NCBI RefSeq assembly: GCF_001598215.1
Contig: NZ_BCXJ01000008.1
Coordinates: 1-64,000 of the forward strand
Direction of reading: 5' to 3'
DNA length: 64,000 bases
Source: Shouchella clausii
Lineage (GTDB): Bacteria > Bacillota > Bacilli > Bacillales > Bacillaceae_D
Positions 27,491 to 37,000 of this stretch are shown here, piece after piece (the first letter of the stretch is position 1; each line of letters opens with the position of its first letter). Below the pieces are notes generated by a model that saw only the letters and a list, made by a program, of their open reading frames with translations, did no database searches and had not been told where the DNA came from. Position numbers and translations under genes: made by a program.

Positions 27491-28957
27491 TTATTCGCTA
27501 AATTTACCTTTTGCTTCATTCCACCAGCAATCCAGTTCGCTCATCTCGATGTCGGCTATCGCCTGCCCTTTTTCCTGCGCTTTTTGTTCAATATACAAAA
27601 ACCGCTTTTTAAATGTAGTCAACGAACGGTGGAGTGCGACTTCTGGGGATAGATCATAAAATCTAGCTAAGCTTACCGCTGCAAGCAGAATATCTCCGTA
27701 TTCTTTTTCCATTTTGCTTTTGCTTGACTTGGCAGCTTCCACTTTAAATTCTTCTATTTCCTCAAAGAACTTTTCCCACACTTCTTCGACGTTCGCCCAT
27801 TCAAAACCAGTCTTGGCTGCACGCTTTTGCAAGGCCGCTGCATCTACAAGCATGGAATTCGTTTCAGCTAGCCCGTCTAATGCAGACTTAGGCTTGGGCT
27901 GTTCTTCTTGTTCTTGCGCTTTTATTTGCTGCCATGTCTGTAACGCTTCGCCAGCTGTTTCCGCCTTTGCATTACCAAACACATGGGGATGGCGGCGAAT
28001 CATTTTTTCTGTAAGGGCCCCAATCACATCATCCACGTTAAAATAGCCTTGTTCTTCGCCAATTTGCGCATGTAAGAGCACTTGTAGCAGGACATCGCCC
28101 AACTCTTCTGCCAAATGGCTGTCGTCTTCTTCATCAATCGCCTCAAACACTTCAAATGCTTCCTCAAGCAAGTACCGTTTTAATGTATGGTGTGTTTGCT
28201 TCTGGTCCCAAGGACAGCCTTCTGGTCCCCGCAACGTTGCAATGACGCCTCGCAAATAGGAAAAGTCGCGGTACAATAATGGGTCCTCTGTTACAGGCGG
28301 CACATATACAGCGGTTAAATTGTTTGCTTTTACATAATGGTCCAATTCAAACAAAGGCACTCGCAAAATCGACTGCTCTGACGTGCCGGCTGCAGTCACA
28401 ATCGACACTTCATAATCGTCTGGCAACTTTTCCATTAACGTCAGTTTTACTTCTGACGCAATCAGTGTATCGTATACTTGCACGATGATGAGGTGATGGC
28501 GAATTTGCAATTCTTCAGCACGTAACGCCGTGCCGTCAACAATTTGGCAGCCTTCAATTGGATCGATTGCCAAAGCCGTGTACATGTCGTCTAAAAAGGA
28601 GGCACCGCCAATTACGTGAATCGCTACTTCTGTTCCTTGCGCTTGCTTTTGCAAAAGTTGGACCGTCCGCTCCGCCACAAATGGATGCCCAGGCACGGCA
28701 TAAAGGACGTCACCTTGTTTTGCTTCTTCTAGCAAACGCGTTGCAATCTCTTTGTAAACATCTTCAAACTCGCTATGTTGTTCATAAACAGCATCAAATG
28801 ACGTAAACGCCAGCCCCTCTTCCGCTAATTCCACTAGGACGGGATGGTTGTCTGTGCGCACATAAATGCAATTCGCCTTTTTTAATGCACGGTAAATGCC
28901 AAGGGGCAGTTGCGCAAGATTGCCTGCTCCTAGTCCAACAACTGATATGGTTCCCAT
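27491..28957 (-). CDS. yabN: YabN: tetrapyrrole-methylase-like plus MazG nucleotide pyrophosphohydrolase
   Basis: Two-domain protein, about 488 residues. The N-terminal half (1-225) is a SAM-dependent tetrapyrrole-methylase-like domain: ISVVGLGAGNLAQLPLG and VPGHPFVAERTVQLL. The C-terminal half has two MazG modules with EEAFEVFEAIDEED and EELGDVLLQVLLHAQ metal ligands, and a second EIEEFKVEAA/EYGDILLAAVSLAR. MazG proteins hydrolyse abnormal (d)NTPs. ATG 28957 follows AAGGTGA closely; GTG 28963 is an alternative. Same order as B. subtilis (yabM-yabN-yabO). Confidence 0.92.
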   Translation of the reverse strand: MGTISVVGLGAGNLAQLPLGIYRALKKANCIYVRTDNHPVLVELAEEGLAFTSFDAVYEQHSEFEDVYKEIATRLLEEAKQGDVLYAVPGHPFVAERTVQLLQKQAQGTEVAIHVIGGASFLDDMYTALAIDPIEGCQIVDGTALRAEELQIRHHLIIVQVYDTLIASEVKLTLMEKLPDDYEVSIVTAAGTSEQSILRVPLFELDHYVKANNLTAVYVPPVTEDPLLYRDFSYLRGVIATLRGPEGCPWDQKQTHHTLKRYLLEEAFEVFEAIDEEDDSHLAEELGDVLLQVLLHAQIGEEQGYFNVDDVIGALTEKMIRRHPHVFGNAKAETAGEALQTWQQIKAQEQEEQPKPKSALDGLAETNSMLVDAAALQKRAAKTGFEWANVEEVWEKFFEEIEEFKVEAAKSSKSKMEKEYGDILLAAVSLARFYDLSPEVALHRSLTTFKKRFLYIEQKAQEKGQAIADIEMSELDCWWNEAKGKFSE

Positions 28958-28970
28958 AGTCACCTTGCCT

Positions 28971-29149
28971 TTACTTTAAAATATTCATTGCTTTCCGCCG
29001 CCAATTTGCCAGCTTTGGAACGCTTGCCCACTCGCGCAATGTTAAGACAGAACTGGCAAGCAGACAACAAGCAACGGCAGCTACCCCAACAAGCGATGTT
29101 GATAGGGCAATCACTGTATCGCCTACTCGTTCTTCACTTGTAAAAAAAA
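28971..29149 (-). pseudogene. yabM: detached C-terminal segment of yabM in another frame
   Basis: Downstream of an eight-A run on the plus strand (29142-29149; eight T in the gene), a different frame reads TSEERVGDTVIAL, a hydrophobic segment and a basic tail ending at 28971. This is what the end of a YabM/SpoVB-type flippase should look like. Adding one T, or losing two, would join it to the preceding frame and give about 537 residues, near the roughly 530 of B. subtilis YabM. Confidence 0.65.
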
Positions 29150-30589
29150 TGCCTCCAACAGCCACTTCCATCCATAAGCGACCAGAAACAGCAGGAAAAG
29201 CGTCACACCAGTGCTTATATAAGAGCGCTTTTGCACAAGCAGAATACCATCTTGGCGCCTAATCGCGTGCAGTGCGATAGCCGCCATCGCCAAAAAGGCA
29301 AGTAAACTTGCACACGCCCCTCCCATTGCTGATGCCATCACTGGTATAAACAAAAGGTTGCCCGCCAGCTTTACTGCAAGACCAACAGCCACGGCATAGA
29401 GGGGAATATGGATTTTGCCATAGCCTTGCAAAATTGCTGCAGCCGTCAAGTAGAGCGAAGCAGGGAAAATCGAGAGAGCAACAACTTGCAAAATGTCTGT
29501 CCCTGCACGGTCTGTAAACAGCATATGGTTGACCGGTCCCATTAGTACAACTAAACCAATCGCGGCCCCTCCCCCTAGCAAAATCGTCATCCGAACTGCT
29601 GCATCGCGGTACATCTGCGCATTTCGCTCCTTTCCTCCTGCCAGCGCTTTCGCTAACAGAGGAACAAGGGCGAGAGCAAGGGAAGTGGCGAGCACCGTGC
29701 CAAGCTGTATGAGCGGCTGGCCTCGATCATACACACCCTTTGCCAAATAAGCTTGTTCTTCTTGTAAGCCTGCTTCTTGGAGCAAACGAACGACAGTAAA
29801 AACGTCAATCATTTGAAACAGCAATAAGACTAAAGCGTTGATACAAACGTAAACGCTTTGCGATAAAGTCGATGTACTTTGCCTAAGCACTGAGCCTATA
29901 GAGGCGAAGGAAAGCGTCCATTTTTTCCATTTAATCTGCTTTGTAGCAACTATGACAATGATACAACCAGCAAAGCTTCCTAAAAGCGAGCCGTACACAG
30001 CACCTGTGCCGATCATATAAGGCCCACTATTGGCAGCTGCCAAAGCATATGTCACAAAAATAATTGCCGCTACCCGTAAAAACTGTTCCCCTATATGGGA
30101 AAAAGCAGTCGGTTTCATATCGCCGTATCCTTGTCCAACTCCCCTACCTACGCTCAGTATAGGCAAAAACAAAAAGCCAACGCTTACGAGGCGGAGAAGG
30201 GGGGCAAGGCGTTCATCCCCCATAAATTGGGCAACTAACGGCGCTGCTGCTGCAAATCCAATGCTAGCAACGACAGCGAATACGGTCATTCCCACAAACG
30301 CTTGTATGGCCAATTCATGTGCTTGTTTTTCTAGCCCTTGCGCCTTCTTCTCAGCAACTTGCCGGGAAATCACAACTGGAAAGCCATAAAGGGCTAGAAT
30401 TGCAATTGTCCCGTAAAAAGGGTAGATTTGCTGATATACGTAAAAACCAAAGTCACCAGCAATGTTTTGAAATGGGATTCGATAGACAGCCGATAGTACT
30501 TTAGCCATCAGTGCTGCAAACGCGATAACCACTGCGCCTTTAACTGCTCCCGTCCTGCCTGAATCACCCAACCATTCTTTGCTACTCAA
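29123..30589 (-). CDS. yabM: YabM, MOP-family polysaccharide/lipid flippase (frameshifted near the end)
   Basis: Multi-helix exporter of the MurJ/SpoVB superfamily, 488 residues as it stands. N-terminal conserved KGAVVIAFAALMAKVLSAVYRIPFQN and YVYQQIYPFYG match SpoVB/YabM proteins, with 12-13 helices following. The last eight residues after the homopolymer at 29142-29149 are out of frame with the family, so the final helix is lost unless slippage restores it. The start is also unclear: the frame opens with TTG 30589 without a visible ribosome site. The gene may be decaying, or expressed by transcriptional slippage. Confidence 0.8.
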   Translation of the reverse strand: MSSKEWLGDSGRTGAVKGAVVIAFAALMAKVLSAVYRIPFQNIAGDFGFYVYQQIYPFYGTIAILALYGFPVVISRQVAEKKAQGLEKQAHELAIQAFVGMTVFAVVASIGFAAAAPLVAQFMGDERLAPLLRLVSVGFLFLPILSVGRGVGQGYGDMKPTAFSHIGEQFLRVAAIIFVTYALAAANSGPYMIGTGAVYGSLLGSFAGCIIVIVATKQIKWKKWTLSFASIGSVLRQSTSTLSQSVYVCINALVLLLFQMIDVFTVVRLLQEAGLQEEQAYLAKGVYDRGQPLIQLGTVLATSLALALVPLLAKALAGGKERNAQMYRDAAVRMTILLGGGAAIGLVVLMGPVNHMLFTDRAGTDILQVVALSIFPASLYLTAAAILQGYGKIHIPLYAVAVGLAVKLAGNLLFIPVMASAMGGACASLLAFLAMAAIALHAIRRQDGILLVQKRSYISTGVTLFLLFLVAYGWKWLLEAFFLQVKNE

Positions 30590-30689
30590 AACATAAACAA
30601 AAGCGAAAACGAGCCCATCGCATCTTTGTTTACGGTGTTATTAAAAGCAGCATTCCTCTCCTTTTTGACACTAACACAGTGTTCTCTAA

Positions 30690-30790
30690 ACATGCCCCGT
30701 TGAATGGGCAACGGACTTCGATCCCCACCCCTAAGTAGGGTGGTCGGCCCAAACCGTCCAACCGGTATCTTTGCGTCTTTCTCTATGTAT
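30690..30790. other. GC-rich structured intergenic block of unknown role
   Basis: Between the divergent yabM and Yip1-type genes. Visible helices: CCGTTG/CAACGG (30701-30718), CCACCCC/GGGTGG around 30734-30752, and a competing ACGG/CCGT pairing that would enclose the second hairpin. The GC content contrasts with the A/T-rich flanks. No known riboswitch class was recognised on either strand. It could be the 5' leader of yabM or of the plus-strand gene. Confidence 0.35.
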
Positions 30791-30886
30791 GATACTAATA
30801 ATTATTTTCTTTTTCCAGTACGCTTCAATCCAACTGGAGAAACGTGGTATGATAGGGGGTAGAATTTGATAAGCGAAGGTGATGTT

Positions 30887-31495
30887 TTGAAAGCGCGAAA
30901 CCTATGGTTTTCGGTCTGGCTCCACCCGCGTAGGCAGATGCAGGATGTCCTTCAGTATGGCTTACATAAAAAAGCCGCCCTATTGATCTCGTTATTGTTT
31001 GGCTTGCTTATGACATTGTCCTATTCCCACATCCAAGCCTTTATTTTGCTAGGCGAGTTGTCAGCCGCCTCGATATTGGCTATTTTAGTGATTGGCTCTT
31101 TGATGGGTCCTTTGCTTTACTACGTGTTTGGCCTTCTTCTGGGACGGGTCGGCAGTTGGTATGGTGGCAATGGCAATGTGGAAGCGACGAGAAAAGCACT
31201 GGTTTATGGCTTTTTTATGCCAGGAATCCTGCTAGGGCTTGTCAGCATACTCCTTTTTGGTATAGCCTATGTGCAGGCTTATTTTTTACACAGCAACGTC
31301 ATTTATATCGTTTATCAAATCGGCGTGTTTGGCCATAACGTGGCTTCGATTTGGTTGATCGGCATCTTTCTCGTTGCTTTTGCAGAAGCGCAAAATATTA
31401 AACTGTGGCGATCCATGCTGATTTTGATTGCTTTTCTTGGCTGCATGGCGATACTTTTTATCGTCATTGACCAAATCACACGGCTTTTTATATAG
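30887..31495 (+). CDS. Yip1-type membrane protein (first of two)
   Basis: Predicted 202-residue membrane protein with five hydrophobic helices, of the YIP1 family, function unknown. It begins NLWFSVWLHPRRQMQDVL, which parallels NWFKVWIRPRQVVADEI in the gene at 32627-33265, and both contain a VGSW(Y/L)GG motif after the second or third helix. TTG 30887 follows AAGGTGA; the frame is open to 30866. Followed 34 bp later by the MurG paralogue, so probably one operon. Confidence 0.72.
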   Translation: MKARNLWFSVWLHPRRQMQDVLQYGLHKKAALLISLLFGLLMTLSYSHIQAFILLGELSAASILAILVIGSLMGPLLYYVFGLLLGRVGSWYGGNGNVEATRKALVYGFFMPGILLGLVSILLFGIAYVQAYFLHSNVIYIVYQIGVFGHNVASIWLIGIFLVAFAEAQNIKLWRSMLILIAFLGCMAILFIVIDQITRLFI

Positions 31496-31529
31496 GAAAT
31501 GGAAATCCGTTTGAACAGAAGGGACTTTT

Positions 31530-32594
31530 ATGAAAAAAATCATTTTTACTGGTGGAGGGTCGGCTGGCCATGTCACCCCGAATCTTGCTATTATCAACGA
31601 GCTTAACAACAAAGACTGGTCAATTGCCTATATCGGCTCTTATGAGGGGATTGAACGGCAACTAGTTGAAAAGGCCGGGATTCGCTACTTTGGCATCTCC
31701 AGCGGCAAGCTACGCCGCTATATGGATTGGAAAAATGTGACCGATATTGCTCGAATTGCAAACGGTTTTCGCCAAGCCCGGAAAATTTTAAAAGCGGAAA
31801 AGCCCGATGTTGTGTTTTCTAAGGGAGGCTTTGTCACGGTACCAGTTGTTGCTGCAGCTTATACGCTCCGCATTCCCGTCCATTTGCATGAAAGCGACTT
31901 GACGCCTGGGCTTGCAAACCGCCTTGCTAAACGGTTTGCTAACACATTTTATACATCATTCGCTGAAACAGCCGCCCATTTCCCAAAAGGAGCAACCACA
32001 ACGGTCGGCTCTCCGATTCGCCGCGAGCTCCTTGAAGGCTCCCGCATTCAAGGGCTGACCATAACAGACTTTAGCCGAGAGCGGCCAACATTGCTTGTGA
32101 TGGGCGGGAGCTTAGGGGCAAAGCGGATCAACGAAGCCATTCGCGAATCCCTTGATACACTAACAAACACGTATCAAATCATCCATATTTGCGGAAAAGG
32201 CCACCTCGATCCAGCGTTGGAAGGGCGCCGCAACTACAAACAGTATGAATATGTTCATGATGAACTGCCTCACTTTCTTCAAGCCGCTGACCTCGTTGTC
32301 ACACGCGGCGGTTCGAATGCCATTTTTGAGTTTTTGGCTTTGCACATTCCAATGCTCATCATCCCTCTTTCACGAGCACAAAGCCGAGGCGACCAAATCC
32401 TGAACGCCCAAACTTTTGTCAAAAATGGCTATGCACGCATGTTAGAGGAAGAAAACTTGACAAAGGAAACATTGCAACAAGAAGTCCAGGAGCTTTATGA
32501 TGGCAGGCAAACATACATTGAGGCAATGAATGCGAGCCAAGCAACAAACGCTGTTGCCTACATTACGGAGAAGCTTGAGCAAGAGGTCCAATAA
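31530..32594 (+). CDS. MurG paralogue, UDP-GlcNAc glycosyltransferase-like
   Basis: GT28-family enzyme similar to MurG, the lipid II-forming GlcNAc transferase on the inner membrane face. The 354-residue protein has the N-terminal glycine loop TGGGSAGHVTPNLA, FSKGGFVTVP and the C-terminal nucleotide-sugar region RGGSNAIFEFLALHIPMLIIPL. The HEQN segment typical of the housekeeping MurG reads HESDLTPGLANR here, and the gene is away from the dcw cluster. It is therefore more likely a second enzyme than the essential MurG. AGAAGGGA precedes ATG 31530. Confidence 0.8.
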   Translation: MKKIIFTGGGSAGHVTPNLAIINELNNKDWSIAYIGSYEGIERQLVEKAGIRYFGISSGKLRRYMDWKNVTDIARIANGFRQARKILKAEKPDVVFSKGGFVTVPVVAAAYTLRIPVHLHESDLTPGLANRLAKRFANTFYTSFAETAAHFPKGATTTVGSPIRRELLEGSRIQGLTITDFSRERPTLLVMGGSLGAKRINEAIRESLDTLTNTYQIIHICGKGHLDPALEGRRNYKQYEYVHDELPHFLQAADLVVTRGGSNAIFEFLALHIPMLIIPLSRAQSRGDQILNAQTFVKNGYARMLEEENLTKETLQQEVQELYDGRQTYIEAMNASQATNAVAYITEKLEQEVQ

Positions 32595-32620
32595 AAAAAC
32601 GCCTGTGGGGCGTTTTTTTA
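32593..32620. terminator. bidirectional terminator between MurG paralogue and second Yip1 gene
   Basis: AAAAAAACGCC-TGTG-GGCGTTTTTTT hairpin with T runs on both strands, between two convergent genes ending at 32594 and 32627. Confidence 0.88.
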
Positions 32621-32626
32621 TTGGAA

Positions 32627-33265
32627 TCATACAGCACCGGCTATTACGAGAAAAAAGCTAACAACCACTGCAATCACGACGAGCATCGCTCCTAAAATGA
32701 GAACAACTAAAACCGATTTCCATGCAGAAAATTGATGGGCTTCGCCAATTCCATGCATCAAAAGCACGAATGTCCAAATGCTCGCTGTCACACTAAGAAG
32801 GGTGAGGATGTTTTGTGCCCACAGTTGTAGTGGCGAAAGCGCGATCTCGATACCTAAAAGAATGCTTTCTATGTCGAACCAATAATAGGATTCGCCGATA
32901 ACGAGAATAAAAGGGATGCTAATAAGGCCAATAATACTCAATGGGATCATGCTTGTATGTACAGTAGCGACGCGAAGGTCAAGTGCTGTCCCTTTCCCGC
33001 CAAGCCAACTGCCGACCCACTTGTATAGCCAAGAGAGGACATAGAGGCTAAACGGAGCTACCACAATGCTAGTAAGTAAAGCAAACATAATAACGTAAGC
33101 AAAAGTTGGAACAACCTCGCTCGAAAAATTTGTAAAAGTGCTCAGTACAGCAGACACATAAGCAATCAGCAAATAATTCCATGTCTGACTCTTTTCTTTG
33201 GCTGTTTTTATTTCATCAGCGACAACTTGCCGGGGACGAATCCATACTTTAAACCAATTTTGCAT
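32627..33265 (-). CDS. Yip1-type membrane protein (second of two)
   Basis: Predicted membrane protein of 212 residues from ATG 33265, with five to six hydrophobic helices, same family as the protein at 30887-31495: N-terminal NWFKVWIRPRQVV and the VGSWLGGKGTALD motif. AAGGAGG is 13 bases before this ATG, which is long, and the frame is open to 33358 without conserved sequence. It converges on the MurG paralogue and follows spoVT. Function unknown; two Yip1 genes beside a lipid-linked glycosyltransferase suggest an envelope role. Confidence 0.72.
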   Translation of the reverse strand: MQNWFKVWIRPRQVVADEIKTAKEKSQTWNYLLIAYVSAVLSTFTNFSSEVVPTFAYVIMFALLTSIVVAPFSLYVLSWLYKWVGSWLGGKGTALDLRVATVHTSMIPLSIIGLISIPFILVIGESYYWFDIESILLGIEIALSPLQLWAQNILTLLSVTASIWTFVLLMHGIGEAHQFSAWKSVLVVLILGAMLVVIAVVVSFFLVIAGAV

Positions 33266-33345
33266 GTTTTTTGATGTACCTCCTTTTTTTACTTGAACTC
33301 TTATCGTACCATACTCTCTTCTCGATTGATGCAGAGAAAGCACAC

Positions 33346-33378
33346 GAAAAAACACCATGCCGTTCCCATGGTGTTTTT
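33346..33378. terminator. bidirectional terminator after spoVT
   Basis: AACACCATG/CATGGTGTT hairpin with six T on the minus strand and five on the plus strand, just beyond the spoVT stop at 33385. The plus-strand copy faces no known gene. Confidence 0.8.
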
Positions 33379-33384
33379 GTCGTG

Positions 33385-33924
33385 CTACTGCTCCATTTGC
33401 CTAGCCAAAAAGCCAGCAGCGGTTTCAGCCATTTTTTGTTCAAGATTGCCGTTCAATGGTTCATTTTTAGAGAAGATTACAACCGTACCAATGGGATCGC
33501 CGCCCGCAATGATTGGCGCGACCACGTATCCTTGAAAATCGTCTTTGTGATCGCCAACAAGGTTGTATTCACCAGCATTGGCTTGCAAGTAAGATTTACG
33601 CTCTACCATAGCAGACTCAACCGCATCGCCAATTGCCTTATTGGCAAATTCTTTCTTTGGCGCCCCCGCTACAGCAATATACGTATCACGATCCGAGATG
33701 AGTACATTTTGATTTAAGCTATCATAAAGGGCTTCCGCATATTCTTTTGCAAAATCGCCAAGCTCGGAAATCGGCGAGTATTTTTTCAAAATCACTTCGC
33801 CGTCACGATCAACAAATATTTCCAAAGGGTCGCCTTCACGAATCCGCAACGTGCGGCGTATTTCTTTCGGGATGACTACTCTCCCGAGGTCGTCAATGCG
33901 TCGTACAATTCCTGTTGCTTTCAT
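33385..33924 (-). CDS. spoVT: stage V sporulation protein T, AbrB-type regulator
   Basis: Forespore transcription regulator that tunes sigma-G genes. The 179-residue protein has an N-terminal swapped-hairpin AbrB domain (MKATGIVRRIDDLGRVVIPKEIRR, residues 1-50) and a C-terminal GAF-like sensor domain (ISDRDTYIAVAGAPKKEF through VIFSKNEPLNG). GAGAGG lies eight bases before ATG 33924. In B. subtilis it also follows mfd. Its N-domain is close to that of AbrB at 62629. Confidence 0.96.
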   Translation of the reverse strand: MKATGIVRRIDDLGRVVIPKEIRRTLRIREGDPLEIFVDRDGEVILKKYSPISELGDFAKEYAEALYDSLNQNVLISDRDTYIAVAGAPKKEFANKAIGDAVESAMVERKSYLQANAGEYNLVGDHKDDFQGYVVAPIIAGGDPIGTVVIFSKNEPLNGNLEQKMAETAAGFLARQMEQ

Positions 33925-33975
33925 AAGAAGAGCCTCTCTTTCTGAAGGTGTTTACACAGAATGATGCAAATCAGA

Positions 33976-34010
33976 AGAATACATTCAATGGGGTGTAAAT
34001 GTAGTATTCT
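33976..34010 (-). terminator. hairpin between mfd and spoVT
   Basis: AGAATAC/GTATTCT arms (33976-33982 with 34004-34010) plus an inner ATT/AAT pair, followed on the minus strand by TTCTGATTTG. A weak terminator for mfd or part of the spoVT promoter region; the T run is poor. Confidence 0.35.
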
Positions 34011-34091
34011 TCCGTTTCTATGAACTATTCACCAGCGAATGAATTATTTTGTAATCTTTTTTGAAAGGAGGCTCGTGAAGCGGAAACGGCC

Positions 34092-37000
34092 TTACGACGC
34101 AGACATCGCTTTCTTTGATTTGTCAGCACGGATCAATGCTTCAAGTAATTCGATGATGTATGCAAGCAGCGTTTCATCAGAAAGTTGCTTTGTCTTAATA
34201 ACCAGTTTAATTTGGTTTCCTTGTGAGCCGATGCTAACGTCTCGACCGATTTTTTGGGCAGCATCGACAAGTGTGGCAACATGGATCCGACTGGTTGTTT
34301 CCTCTGTCAATAAAATCGTAACGGCGTCCTTGCCTTCTGTAATTTTCTCGACTTTTTCTTGATCGGCAATCAGCTTGATTTTTGTCATTTCAAAAAGATA
34401 AGCGACTTGTTTTGGGTATTCGCCGAAACGATCAACGAGCTCGTCTTGCAAGTCAGCAATTTCTTCTAACGTTTCCACGCCTTTAAAGCGCTTGTACATC
34501 TCGATTTTTTGTTTCGCGTCAGGGATATACCGCTCTGGAATGTAGGCATCAATATTTACATTCAGCTCCGCCTTAAATGGCGGTTCTTTCGGTTTTTCCC
34601 CTTTCCGTTCTTCAATTGCTTCTTTCAACATTTGCGAATACAAGTCAAACCCGACTGAGTCAATAAACCCATGCTGTTGGGACCCTAACAAGTTTCCAGC
34701 CCCGCGGATCGTTAAATCACGCATTGCAATTTTAAAGCCTGAGCCAAGCTCAGTAAATTCTTTGATTGCCTGTAGGCGCTTTTCAGCCACTTCGGTTAAC
34801 ACTTTGTCAGGCTGGTACGTAAAATACGAGTACGCCACCCGGTTTGAGCGACCAACGCGCCCGCGGATTTGATAAAGTTGGGACAAACCCATCTTGTCAG
34901 CGTTGCAAACAATGAGCGTATTGACGTTTGGAATGTCTACGCCCGTTTCAATAATAGTCGTCGTCACGAGCACATCGCTTTCCCCTTCAAGGAAATCCAA
35001 AATGATTGATTCCAGTTCACGCTCATTCATTTGTCCATGTGCATAGCTTACCCTTGCGTCAGGGACGAGCGTAGAAATTTGCTCCGTCATCCGCTCAATG
35101 TCTTCTACACGGTTATAGAGGACATACACTTGGCCACCACGGCTTAATTCACGCTCAATCGCTTCGCGTACAATGGCTGGATTAAACTCAACGACATACG
35201 TTTGGACAGGAAAGCGGTTTTCCGGCGGCGTCTCAATAACTGATAAATCGCGAACACCGAGCATCGACATATGGAGAGTTCGCGGAATCGGCGTCGCTGT
35301 CAACGTCAGCACATCGATATTGGCTTTCATGCGTTTGATTTTCTCTTTATGGGTAACGCCAAAACGCTGTTCTTCATCGACGATCAATAATCCTAAGTCT
35401 TTAAACTGTACGTCTTTTGAGAGCAGACGGTGCGTACCGACGACCAAATCTACAGATCCTGCTTTCAAGCCTTTCAGCACTTCATTTTGCTCTTTTCGTG
35501 AACGGAAACGGCTTAGAACGCCAACTGTAATCGGAAAGTCAGAAAATCGTTCTGAAATGGTTTCAAAATGCTGTTGGGCTAAAATGGTTGTCGGCACTAA
35601 AATGGCGACTTGCTTACCATCCATAATCGCCTTAAAGACAGCGCGAATAGCCACTTCCGTTTTTCCGTACCCAACATCGCCGCACAATAGGCGATCCATT
35701 GGCCGTTGCTTTTCCATGTCTTCCTTAATTTCCTTAATGGCTCGCAGCTGGTCTTCCGTTTCCTGGTACGGAAATGAGCTTTCAAACTCGGCTTGTTCTG
35801 GCCCGTCAGGAGAAAAGCGGTGGCCAACACTTGCTTCACGTTCTGCATACAGCTTAATCAAATCATCAGCAATGTCTTCAACCGAAGATTGGACTTTCTT
35901 TTTTACTTTTTTCCAATCGCTTCCTCCGAGTGCATAAATCTTCGGATCCTTTTCTTCTGTACCGACATATTTCTGCACTTGGTCAATTTGTTCGACGGGC
36001 ACATAGAGCTTGTCATTGCCAGCATAGCGCAAATTTAAATAATCTTTGTGGACACCATTAATTTCAAGCGTCTCGACGCCTAAATATTTACCGACACCAT
36101 GATTGGTATGAACGACCAAGTCGCCAACAGCCAATTCAGAATAGCTTTTGATCCGCTCAGCGTTTGATAGCTTTTGCCGACGCTTAGGACGTTTCGCCCG
36201 CTTCGAAAATACTTCCTCTTCTGTAACAACGACAAGTTTCTGTTCGGATAGCTCAAATCCGGTGTGCAGGTGCCCAGTATAAATTTGCACTTTACCAGGA
36301 GTCAGATCCGTTATCGCCTCAATCAAATGGGCATCGATTTTTTCATCTTCTAAATTTAAAGCAAGCCGATTGGCACGATCCTCTGTTCCGGCAATGAACA
36401 AAACCGTATAATCGTTTGAAAGCCAGCGATTCACTTCAGAAGTAAGCAAATCCATTTGACCATGGAAATTTTGCATCGATTTACATGATAAGTTTATGAT
36501 TTGTTCTGGCTTGGTTGAAGGCACTTGTTTTTGGAAAAGCGACGTATAAAGAACCGGCTGTGGCGCCTGTTGCAGCCTTGCGAGTGCATCAAGGGACAAC
36601 TGCGTACCGTGGACGATGCTCCCTTGTTCAAGCATCGCCGTATGCCATTCGGCTTCTTCTTTTTGCAAGTGTTCAGCCATTTCTTTGACTCGATTCATTT
36701 CGTCAACCCAGACAAACGCATTTTCTGGCATATAAGACAATAACGATTGCGGCGTTTCATAGTAAAGCGACATGTATTTGTACATGCCTTCAAACGTAGC
36801 CGATTGCTTCAGTTGGGCAATTTCAAAGGGAATATGCTCTTGCAATTTATCCCGTGTTTGTTTGCTTGCTACTTTTTTTAGCGTTGCCTCATATTTTTCT
36901 TCCAACAACTTCGCCCCGTGGCTATAGTGTTGATGATGCAGCAGCACTTCTTGAGCAGGACCGATTGTTACTTCGTCGATCATTCCTTCCGAACGCTGCG

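Noticed and set aside
30734-30752. AAGTAGGGTGG on the plus strand as a T-box core
   Set aside because: The next bases are TCGGCCC rather than NACCGCG, there is no specifier stem or terminator with T run, and the downstream gene is not amino-acid related.
30760-30790. GACGCAAAG on the minus strand as part of a cyclic-di-GMP-I riboswitch
   Set aside because: The preceding GCACAGGGCAAACC-type strand and the closing GGUUGCC strand are missing in the expected places.
33940-34030. Sigma-G promoter for spoVT
   Set aside because: TGAATG and CATCATT are present but separated by 15 bp, not the 17-18 expected, so it is not listed as a feature.
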